Shown here piece after piece: positions 7,551 through 13,854 of a stretch of 35,372 bases of DNA. The position numbers and the translations under genes were made by a program. Source of the DNA: Candidatus Zipacnadia bacterium (GTDB lineage Bacteria > Armatimonadota > Zipacnadia > Zipacnadales > Zipacnadaceae); the NCBI GenBank assembly GCA_029821455.1, contig JALGTI010000001.1, positions 1 to 35,372 of the forward strand, written 5' to 3'. How positions within the stretch are numbered: position 1 is the stretch's first letter; each line of letters starts with the position of its first letter. The notes beneath the pieces were generated by a model. That model saw only the letters and a list, made by a program, of their open reading frames with translations, was not told where the DNA came from and made no database searches.

Positions 7551-8750
7551 CTATTGGTGCCCGAACTCGTTCTTTAGCGCAGCGGTCAAGGCTGGCACAA
7601 CTTCGAAAAGGTCGCCCACGATGCCATAGGTAGCCACGTCAAAGATAGGCGCATCGGGATCGCTATTGATGGCGACAATGCAGTCGGAAGAGGACATGCC
7701 GGCTAGATGCTGGACGGCTCCGCTGATGCCGCAGGCAATGTACAGCTTAGGCTGGACAGTCTTGCCGGTTTGCCCGACCTGATGATAAGCCGGTATCCAC
7801 CCGGCGTCCACGGTGGCACGCGATGCGCCGACCGCTCCGCCCAGCACCCCCGCCAGTTCCCTTATCATCGCAAAGTTCTCCGGAGCCCGTAGGCCACGCC
7901 CGCCAGAAACAATGATCTCCGCATCTTGCAGGTTGACCTGCTCTGCGCCCTCCTCGCGGATGACCTCAACGATCTTAGTTAGGATTGCCTTTTCGTTGAG
8001 GCTCACCTGTTTGCGGATGACTTCGGCCTGGCGGCCTTCCTGCAGCGCGGGCTTCTTCATTACTCTGGGCCGCACAGTTGCCATCTGGGGCCGCGCCTGC
8101 CGGCACAGAATGCTCGCCATAATATTGCCGCCGAAGGCTGGGCGCGTCTGCAGCAGCAATCGCTCGGCCGGGTCAATCTCTAGCCCCGTGCAATCGGCGG
8201 TCAGGCCGGCTCCGATGCGGGCGGCAATGCGCGAGGCGAGGTCACGGCCCATTGAGGTGGCCCCAATCAAGACAATCTCGGGCTTATGCTTGTTGATGAG
8301 ACCGGTCATCACATCCACGAATGGCCCGGTGCGGTAGTGTTTGAGGGCCTCGTCCTCCACCAAGTAAACCTTGTCAGCACCATACGCGGCGGCTGCGGGG
8401 ACTAGCGGCTCGACCTCGTGGCCAACCAACAATAAGGCCAGCTCCTCGTCCAGCGCCTCGGCCAACTTGCGGCCCTCACCCAGCAGTTCGACAGTCACCT
8501 CAGCGAACTTGCCATCGTGGGTCTCGGCGATGACCCAGACGCCCTGGTACTCGCTTGTGTCAACAGCCTCCTTCTTTGGCCGCGCCTGGATGATGGCTTC
8601 GAACTTGCAGAAGCTGACGCAGGCCCCGCACATCACGCAATCCTCGGTGAAGCGGGCCTTGCCGTCCTCGATGATTATCGCGCCATAGGGGCACGCGTTC
8701 AGGCAAAGCTTGCAGCCAGTACATTTGTCAGTATCAATGTAGATAGACAT
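7551..8750 (-). CDS. etfA: Electron transfer flavoprotein alpha subunit with N-terminal 2x[4Fe-4S] ferredoxin domain
   Basis: FAD-binding subunit of ETF, 399 residues, longer than the roughly 310-330 of plain EtfA because of a fused ferredoxin domain. Two CxxCxxCxxxC motifs are visible: Cys10, 13, 16, 20 and Cys38, 41, 44, 48. The ETF alpha core follows, ending in the FAD domain with SGGRGL (about residue 287) and the GQTGKTVQPKLYIACGISG segment. This fused form is known from anaerobes, for example ETFs partnering lactate dehydrogenase and caffeyl-CoA reductase of Acetobacterium, where it takes part in flavin-based electron bifurcation. It pairs with etfB just upstream and with an acyl-CoA dehydrogenase. 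Bifurcation here is inferred, not shown. Confidence 0.94.
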   Translation of the reverse strand: MSIYIDTDKCTGCKLCLNACPYGAIIIEDGKARFTEDCVMCGACVSFCKFEAIIQARPKKEAVDTSEYQGVWVIAETHDGKFAEVTVELLGEGRKLAEALDEELALLLVGHEVEPLVPAAAAYGADKVYLVEDEALKHYRTGPFVDVMTGLINKHKPEIVLIGATSMGRDLASRIAARIGAGLTADCTGLEIDPAERLLLQTRPAFGGNIMASILCRQARPQMATVRPRVMKKPALQEGRQAEVIRKQVSLNEKAILTKIVEVIREEGAEQVNLQDAEIIVSGGRGLRAPENFAMIRELAGVLGGAVGASRATVDAGWIPAYHQVGQTGKTVQPKLYIACGISGAVQHLAGMSSSDCIVAINSDPDAPIFDVATYGIVGDLFEVVPALTAALKNEFGHQ

Positions 8751-8771
8751 ACTTCGCAGTTGTGGAGAGGT

Positions 8772-9554
8772 CTAAAGGACCTTGGCCTCCCGTAGTCTCT
8801 GGATCAGAGTATGGACAACTTCTGAGCACTCGCCCTCCAGCCGTTCCCCCTCCCGGCCACGCTCTGGCGTGAAGATCCGGACGACGTTAGTTGGTGAGCC
8901 ATCCAGGCCACAGCGCGCGGTGTCAGCCTGGATGTCCTCAGCGGTCCAGGTGGGAATCTCAGCCTTGCGCGCCTTCATCACGCCCTTGAGGCCGGCGTGG
9001 CGTGGCTCGTTCATCTGCTTGACACAGGTTATCAAAGCCGGCAGCCGGGTCTCGACCACTTCAAACCGATCCTCCAGCAGCCGCTTGACCCGCAGTCCTT
9101 TGTCCTCTATCTCCGCTTCGATGGCATAGGTCACCTGCGGAATGCCGAGTTGCTCCGCCAGGCCGGGGCCGACCTGGGCGGTGTCGCCATCGAAGGCCTG
9201 CTTGCCGCATAGTATCAGGTCATAGTCGCCAATCCTTCTGATAGCTTGGGCCAGCGTATAACTGGTGGCCAGTGTGTCGGAGCCTGCAAAGGCACGGTCG
9301 CTGATTAGGATCGCTTCATCGGCACCCATTGCGACGGCCTCACGCAGAGCCTTCTCGGCCTGCGGTGGCCCCATCGTGATGACCATTACCTTCCCGCCGT
9401 GCTTTTCCTTAAGCTGCAAGGCAGCCTCGATGGCATTCTCATCAAACGGGTTGATGATGCTGGGCACGCCCTCCCGTACCAGGGTGTTGGTCTCGGGGTC
9501 AATGCGCACCTCGGTGGTATCAGGAACCTGTTTTATGCAGACGATGAAGTTCAT
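8772..9554 (-). CDS. etfB: Electron transfer flavoprotein beta subunit
   Basis: Partner subunit of EtfA, 260 residues. The N-terminus MNFIVCIKQVPDT is standard. The segment CGKQAFDGDTAQVGP (about residues 137-151) is the form found in ETFs that bind a second FAD and bifurcate electrons; ordinary respiratory ETFs usually bind AMP at this site. The conserved LPALITCVKQMNEPRH stretch follows. Only 21 bases separate it from etfA, so the two are very probably co-translated in equal amounts. The presence of a bifurcating-type beta subunit agrees with the ferredoxin fusion in etfA. Confidence 0.95.
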   Translation of the reverse strand: MNFIVCIKQVPDTTEVRIDPETNTLVREGVPSIINPFDENAIEAALQLKEKHGGKVMVITMGPPQAEKALREAVAMGADEAILISDRAFAGSDTLATSYTLAQAIRRIGDYDLILCGKQAFDGDTAQVGPGLAEQLGIPQVTYAIEAEIEDKGLRVKRLLEDRFEVVETRLPALITCVKQMNEPRHAGLKGVMKARKAEIPTWTAEDIQADTARCGLDGSPTNVVRIFTPERGREGERLEGECSEVVHTLIQRLREAKVL

Positions 9555-9593
9555 TGGGTGGTCTCATATCCTGACGGTAGGGTAAGCTTCTCC

Positions 9594-9673
9594 TTCGGCT
9601 AGCTCAGGACGGTGAGCTTGCCGAACCGTCGAACCCGCAGCTTGCCCTAGCCCTGTGCAGGCAGGATGCCTGC
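9594..9673. repeat. Two adjacent short palindromic repeats between acyl-CoA dehydrogenase and etfB
   Basis: The first unit (9594-9625) is a 13-base stem with one mismatch (TTCGGCTAGCTCA / TGAGCTTGCCGAA) and a 6-base loop. The second (9657-9673) is a perfect 7-base stem GCAGGCA/TGCCTGC with a GGA loop; its core resembles the hairpin at 858-879 (both contain CAGGCA, a GGA loop and TGCCTG). The edge of the second unit provides the TAG stop of the acyl-CoA dehydrogenase (9675-9677). No T-run follows either stem, so they look like dispersed intergenic repeats rather than terminators. Confidence 0.6.
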
Positions 9674-9674
9674 G

Positions 9675-10826
9675 CTACCGCAACTTGGCTTCCTTCAGGA
9701 GCCGGTTGGCGATAACTAGCCGCTGGATTTCGCTGGTGCCCTCGACTATCTCAAAGAGCTTCGCTTCGCGGAAGTAACGCTCCACTGCGTATTCCTTAGT
9801 ATAGCCGTAGCCGCCGTGGATCTGCACCGCCTCGTTGCAGACCCTTGAGCAGGCCTCGGATGCAAACACCTTGGCCATCGCCGCCTGCTTCTCAAAGTCC
9901 AGGCCCTCGTCCTTGCGCCAGGCGGCCTGGTAAGTAAGCAGACGGGAGCACTCAATATCCGTGGCCATATCGGCGAGCTTGAACTGGATGGCCTGGAACC
10001 CGCTAATGGGCTGGTCGAACTGCACTCGAGTCTGGGCGTATGCCACTGCAGCATCGTAGGCTGCCTGGGCCAGTCCGACAGCTCCGACGGCCATACCGAT
10101 GCGGCCAACGGCCAAGGTCTGCATCGTCACCCGGAAGCCACCCTTCTCCTTGTGCAGGATGTTCGCGGCTGGCACGCGGCAGTCGGTAAAGATTAGTTCG
10201 CGGTTGGACAGACTCTTGAAGGCCATCTTCTGCTCATCCTTGCCGAAGTCGAAGCCGGGCGTGCCCTTCTCCACGATGAAAGCGGTCAGGCCGCGCATCC
10301 CTCGGCTGGGGTCCGCATTGGCGATGATGACGTATAGTTCGGCATCGCCACCGTTGCTGATGAAGAGCTTGGAGCCATTGAGGATGTACTCATCGCCATC
10401 GCGCTCGGCTCGGGTTTGGACGTTGCCGGCGTCAGAGCCAGCGTCAGGCTCCGTCAGTCCAAATGCCCCGATCTTCTCACCAGTGGCCAGTGGGGCGAGG
10501 AACTTCTGCTTCTGCTCGTCGGTGCCAAAGTGCATAATGGGGTATTCGGCCAGCATATGAGCGCCATAGATAGCGCCGGTAGTAGTGCAGGCACCCGACA
10601 GCAGCTCACCGATCACCGCCCACTCCAGGAAGCCCAAGCCCATCCCGCCGTATTCTTCAGGGGCGGGGATGCCCATCAGGTCCAGCTTGCCGAGCTGGCG
10701 CACATTGTCCCAGGGATACTCGCCAGCCTCGTCAACCTCCTGCGCCCGGGGCTTGAGCACGTCGTCGCAGAACTCGCGGACGGCTGCGAATATCTCCTGT
10801 TGCTCTTCGGTAAAGGCGAAATCCAT
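9675..10826 (-). CDS. Acyl-CoA dehydrogenase (short-chain / butyryl-CoA type)
   Basis: FAD enzyme that interconverts acyl-CoA and enoyl-CoA, exchanging electrons with ETF. It has 383 residues, the normal size. The FAD and substrate motifs FGLTEPDAGSDAG (122-134) and FISNGG (155-160) are present, with RVQFDQPISGFQAIQ in the C-terminal helical domain. The catalytic base is Glu362 in VEGTSEIQR, the position used in short- and medium-chain enzymes. The start MDFAFTEEQQ was chosen for family fit and an upstream GGGAGGG; the same frame runs open further upstream but those residues overlap fabH and are not coding-like. It lies between fabH and etfB. With a bifurcating-type ETF it could work in the reductive direction, like the Bcd-EtfAB complex; its substrate is unknown. 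Confidence 0.93.
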   Translation of the reverse strand: MDFAFTEEQQEIFAAVREFCDDVLKPRAQEVDEAGEYPWDNVRQLGKLDLMGIPAPEEYGGMGLGFLEWAVIGELLSGACTTTGAIYGAHMLAEYPIMHFGTDEQKQKFLAPLATGEKIGAFGLTEPDAGSDAGNVQTRAERDGDEYILNGSKLFISNGGDAELYVIIANADPSRGMRGLTAFIVEKGTPGFDFGKDEQKMAFKSLSNRELIFTDCRVPAANILHKEKGGFRVTMQTLAVGRIGMAVGAVGLAQAAYDAAVAYAQTRVQFDQPISGFQAIQFKLADMATDIECSRLLTYQAAWRKDEGLDFEKQAAMAKVFASEACSRVCNEAVQIHGGYGYTKEYAVERYFREAKLFEIVEGTSEIQRLVIANRLLKEAKLR

Positions 10827-10875
10827 CGGCGGATACCCTCCCTTGGCCGCATTGCAGAGGTGGAGGCAATGCCAG

Positions 10876-11889
10876 TTAGTCTTCGGCAGTGTAGGGGACC
10901 TTATCCCACCGCACCACAGCCGCCCCCAGCGTGAACCCCGCGCCAAATCCGACCAGCAAGACCAGGTCGCCGGGCGCCATATGCCCCTCGCGGTAGACCT
11001 CATCCAGGGCGATGGGAATGGAGGCGGCAGACGTGTTGCCGTAGCGGTCCACATTGACAACCACGCGCTCGTCCGGGACGCCTAGGCGCTTGGCGGCTGC
11101 ATCGAGAATGCGTTTATTGGCCTGGTGCATTACGACCCAGGCGATATCTTTGGCCTCAACACCAGCCTTTTCCATCGCAGTTTCGCCAACCTCGGGCACC
11201 CCACGTACCGCCAGCTTGTAGAGCTCGTGGCCTTCCATCCGGATGCAGTTTTCGTGCTGCGCCAGCAGTTCGGGAGTCAGTGGCTGGCGGGTGCCCCCCG
11301 CTGGCAGCTTCAGGAGGTCTCCGTGCTGGCCATAGGATTCCAGGACATAGGACAGCACCCCGGTGCCTGGCTCAGCCAGCCCCACAACAGCCGCGCCCGC
11401 GCCATCCCCGAACAGCACACAGGTGGAGCGGTCGGTCCAGTCGGTGATGCGTGTGAGTACTTCGCCGCTGATAACTAGTACGTAATCACAAGCCCCGTTT
11501 GATATCATTCCGTCTGCCAGTCCGATGCCATATATGAAGCCAGTGCAGCCGCTCACGAGATCAAAGGCGCCTGCATTTCTGGCCCCAATGCGATCCTGGA
11601 CAAGGCAGCCGGTGGCTGGAAAGGTCATATCCGGGGTGACGGTGCTGACGATCACCATATCAAGTTGCTCAGGCGAGACACCGGCATCGGCCAGGGCGCG
11701 CTCGGCAGCCGGGACGCACAGATCCGAGCAGGCCTGGTCATCAGTGGCTATCCGGCGCTCTCGAATACCGGTGTGGGTAACTATCCACTCATCGGTGGTA
11801 TCAACAATCCTCTCCAAGTCGGCATTGGAGAGGACCTTATCGGGGACGTATGAGCCCATCCCCCATATCTTCGAGCCTCGTTGCTGCAT
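10876..11889 (-). CDS. fabH: 3-oxoacyl-ACP synthase III (KAS III)
   Basis: Starts fatty-acid synthesis by condensing an acyl-CoA primer with malonyl-ACP. It has 337 residues. The Cys-His-Asn triad is complete: Cys115 in SGCTGFIYG, His255 in HQANKRI, Asn285 in GNTSAAS. The opening TTDEWIVTHTGIRERR (31-46) is typical of bacterial FabH. Its primer may be acetyl-CoA or a branched or short acyl-CoA; motifs alone do not tell. No strong Shine-Dalgarno is seen before the ATG. It follows plsX after about 40 bases, as in many bacteria, and precedes the acyl-CoA dehydrogenase, which could relate to the choice of primer. Confidence 0.96.
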   Translation of the reverse strand: MQQRGSKIWGMGSYVPDKVLSNADLERIVDTTDEWIVTHTGIRERRIATDDQACSDLCVPAAERALADAGVSPEQLDMVIVSTVTPDMTFPATGCLVQDRIGARNAGAFDLVSGCTGFIYGIGLADGMISNGACDYVLVISGEVLTRITDWTDRSTCVLFGDGAGAAVVGLAEPGTGVLSYVLESYGQHGDLLKLPAGGTRQPLTPELLAQHENCIRMEGHELYKLAVRGVPEVGETAMEKAGVEAKDIAWVVMHQANKRILDAAAKRLGVPDERVVVNVDRYGNTSAASIPIALDEVYREGHMAPGDLVLLVGFGAGFTLGAAVVRWDKVPYTAED

Positions 11890-11930
11890 TGATACACTCG
11901 TTTCACAAGGTGTTGGCCCGGGACGGCCTG

Positions 11931-12941
11931 CTACTGTGCCAATTCCCTATCCTGGAGTTGTTCCACGACAGCGGCCAGGTGTTCAATCACGCGGCCCTCG
12001 ACGGCCCGCTGCGCCACCTGGATGGCGCTTTCAATGGCTCTGGCATCAGATCGTCCGTGGCTCACCACACAGATGCCATTCACACCCATCAGCAGGGCCC
12101 CGCCGTAAGTTGAATAATCAAAGAACTCCCCCAAATGCTTGAGCGGGCGCCGCATCAATAGTGCGCCCAGTTTTGCCATAAGGCTGCGCGCGATCTGGCC
12201 CCGCAGCTCGGTCAGCACGAAGTGGGCCATCCCTTCGCCAACCTTGAGGGCCACATTGCCAGCGAAGCCATCAGCCACTACCACATCAATCTCCCCGGAG
12301 AACAGGTCGTCACCCTCGACGTTACCGATGAAATTGACCGGCGCCTTACTCAGCAATCTGTGAGCGGCCAGGATAAGTTCGCTACCCTTGCCCTGCTCTT
12401 CCCCGATGCTCAGGAGGCCGACCTTGGGTTGCTTGACGCCCAGCGCGCGCTCACAATAGATGCTGGCCATGACACCGAACTGGGCGAGATGGATGGGCTT
12501 ACAGTCAGCATTGGCTCCGGCGTCAATCAGCACCCAGGCGCCTCGGTGACCGGGCAGCACTGCGCCGATGGCGGGGCGGTGGATGCCTGTCACCGGTGGC
12601 AAAGATAAGTGAGCGAGGGTCAGGAAGGCACCGCTGTTGCCGGCCGATACCACCGCCGAAGCCTCACGGTCACGAACCATTTGGATGGCGACGGCCAGCG
12701 AGGAATCGCGCTTGGTACGCAGTGCTGCGGTGGGGCTCTCACCCATCTCTATGACCTGGGAGGCCGGCCGGATTGTGACATTGGCAGGCAGACCGCCATG
12801 TTCGGCGACGACAGCGTCCAGGGCGTCCGGTTTGCCGACCAGCGCGATGTGAAGGTCAGTCCGGGCCGTGCAACTCAATGCGCCCTTGACTACCTCGTCA
12901 GGCGCATAGTCCCCTCCCATTGCGTCAACAGCTATCAACAT
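11931..12941 (-). CDS. plsX: Phosphate acyltransferase PlsX
   Basis: Converts acyl-ACP to acyl-phosphate, the acyl donor for the first step of phospholipid synthesis by PlsY. It has 336 residues and begins with the family signature MLIAVDAMGGDYAPD. Further conserved stretches are VSAGNSGAFL and VADGFAGNVALKVGEG. It follows rpmF and precedes fabH, the common rpmF-plsX-fabH arrangement. No Shine-Dalgarno is evident; instead a perfect short inverted repeat overlaps the start codon. Confidence 0.96.
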   Translation of the reverse strand: MLIAVDAMGGDYAPDEVVKGALSCTARTDLHIALVGKPDALDAVVAEHGGLPANVTIRPASQVIEMGESPTAALRTKRDSSLAVAIQMVRDREASAVVSAGNSGAFLTLAHLSLPPVTGIHRPAIGAVLPGHRGAWVLIDAGANADCKPIHLAQFGVMASIYCERALGVKQPKVGLLSIGEEQGKGSELILAAHRLLSKAPVNFIGNVEGDDLFSGEIDVVVADGFAGNVALKVGEGMAHFVLTELRGQIARSLMAKLGALLMRRPLKHLGEFFDYSTYGGALLMGVNGICVVSHGRSDARAIESAIQVAQRAVEGRVIEHLAAVVEQLQDRELAQ

Positions 12942-12954
12942 AAGCTTAGCTTAT
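12940..12954 (-). promoter_or_regulatory. Inverted repeat over the plsX start codon
   Basis: ATAAGCT and AGCTTAT form a perfect 7-base inverted repeat with a single-base spacer, covering the plsX start and the bases just upstream. It could be an operator or an mRNA hairpin limiting plsX translation, where no Shine-Dalgarno is seen. It does not match what I know of the FapR site that controls plsX in Bacillus. The role is unproven. Confidence 0.35.
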
Positions 12955-12975
12955 ATGCGCACCCGCATAGCCCCA

Positions 12976-13182
12976 CTAGGTCCCGTGGTGCTTCTTCTCC
13001 TCTTCGCGCACTGTGTGGTCAACCTTCTCGCCCTGGTAATAACCGCAAGCTTGGCAGGCGTTGTGTGCGCGTGTCATCTTGTGACATTGGGGGCACTCCA
13101 CCAGGGCTGGTAGCGATAACTTCTGATGGGTGCGCCGCTTTCGGGTGCGTGTATTGGAATGTTTGCGTTTGGGTAGAGCCAT
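12976..13182 (-). CDS. rpmF: 50S ribosomal protein L32 (zinc-ribbon form)
   Basis: Small protein of the large ribosomal subunit, 68 residues from the chosen ATG. MALPKRKHSNTRTRKRR is the classic N-terminus. Two CxxC pairs (CPQC and CQAC) form a zinc ribbon. The ATG was preferred over a GTG six bases upstream because it gives the family N-terminus; a GAGGAG lies nearby. The order yceD-rpmF-plsX-fabH is widespread and links ribosome supply to lipid synthesis. The Lys/Glu-rich tail is slightly longer than usual. Confidence 0.96.
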   Translation of the reverse strand: MALPKRKHSNTRTRKRRTHQKLSLPALVECPQCHKMTRAHNACQACGYYQGEKVDHTVREEEKKHHGT

Positions 13183-13225
13183 AACCACTAAACTCCTCAG
13201 GGGGCCCCTTGGTGCATTGTCTGAA

Positions 13226-13756
13226 TTACTGGCCTGTTAGCTGCTTGAGGGGCATAAGGCGCGGGTCTATGTCATCTTGTTTGCAGTTGCATTTACCACG
13301 ATTGAGATCCGCACCGCAATGCGGACATAACCCCTTGCAGTCCGGGGCACATAGCACCCGCAACGGTGTATGCAATCCAAGCATCTGGCGCACCAGCTCA
13401 CTGAGGTCCACCGTCGCCTCATCTAGTAAAGGTATCTGGTCGCCAGCCGGCGGCTGGGGACTGTCTATCTGAGCCAGGGCGCACTCTTCGTTGACCTCAA
13501 TATCCAGCGGTACCTCGACCGGCTGCAAGCAGCGGCTGCATTCCATCCGCATGACAGTTTTGAGGTAGCCATGCGCGTTGATGCTACTGCCAGTATTGGT
13601 GAGGGCAATCCGCCCGCACACTGGCCCCACCAGGGGCCATTCAAGCCCCTCGGGCCCCTCATCATCCAGGTCGCAGACGGCCCGTCCCCCAACCTGGTTC
13701 AGTGTGCCGAACAGTTCATACCGCATAATGACACCGCGGCCTTCCGGCCGCGGCAC
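13226..13756 (-). CDS. yceD: YceD family (DUF177) metal-binding protein
   Basis: Family protein nearly always encoded before rpmF and implicated in 23S rRNA accumulation; the biochemical role is not settled. It has 176 residues. MECSRCLQPVEV (about residues 71-82) is the first Cys pair, and the C-terminal CAPDCKGLCPHCGADLNRG is the hallmark of the family. The GTG start is chosen because GAGGG lies about 6 bases before it; an internal ATG ten residues on is the alternative and would place a strong hairpin right before translation. It is the first gene after a good promoter. Confidence 0.9.
   Translation of the reverse strand: MPRPEGRGVIMRYELFGTLNQVGGRAVCDLDDEGPEGLEWPLVGPVCGRIALTNTGSSINAHGYLKTVMRMECSRCLQPVEVPLDIEVNEECALAQIDSPQPPAGDQIPLLDEATVDLSELVRQMLGLHTPLRVLCAPDCKGLCPHCGADLNRGKCNCKQDDIDPRLMPLKQLTGQ
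13734..13753 (-). other. Strong hairpin at the yceD 5' end
   Basis: A perfect 8-base GC stem, CCGCGGCC / GGCCGCGG, with a 4-base loop. It covers codons 2 to 8 of yceD if the GTG start is used, or sits about 7 bases before the alternative ATG. Either way it could hinder ribosome loading. Confidence 0.5.
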
Positions 13757-13779
13757 CTTAGGCCCTCAAGGTGCGCAGA

Positions 13780-13809
13780 AGTATACTCAATCAGACGCGC
13801 CCTTGTCAA
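13780..13809 (-). promoter_or_regulatory. Sigma-70-type promoter for the yceD-rpmF-plsX-fab cluster
   Basis: On the minus strand a perfect -35 box TTGACA (13804-13809) is followed after 18 bases by TATACT (13780-13785), one base from the TATAAT consensus. Transcription would begin near 13773, some 15 to 20 bases before the yceD GTG. It lies in the 98-base gap after the secreted-protein gene, so the lipid cluster probably has its own transcript separate from the ribosomal run. Confidence 0.8.
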
Positions 13810-13854
13810 GCTCACAGGCGTGTCGCCGGCCGGGCGATGGGCCTGGGTTTAAGC

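Noticed and set aside
10827..11060. Extra 78-codon upstream extension of the acyl-CoA dehydrogenase
   Set aside because: It overlaps fabH in another frame, is rich in Trp and Arg unlike the family, and the true ATG has a Shine-Dalgarno.
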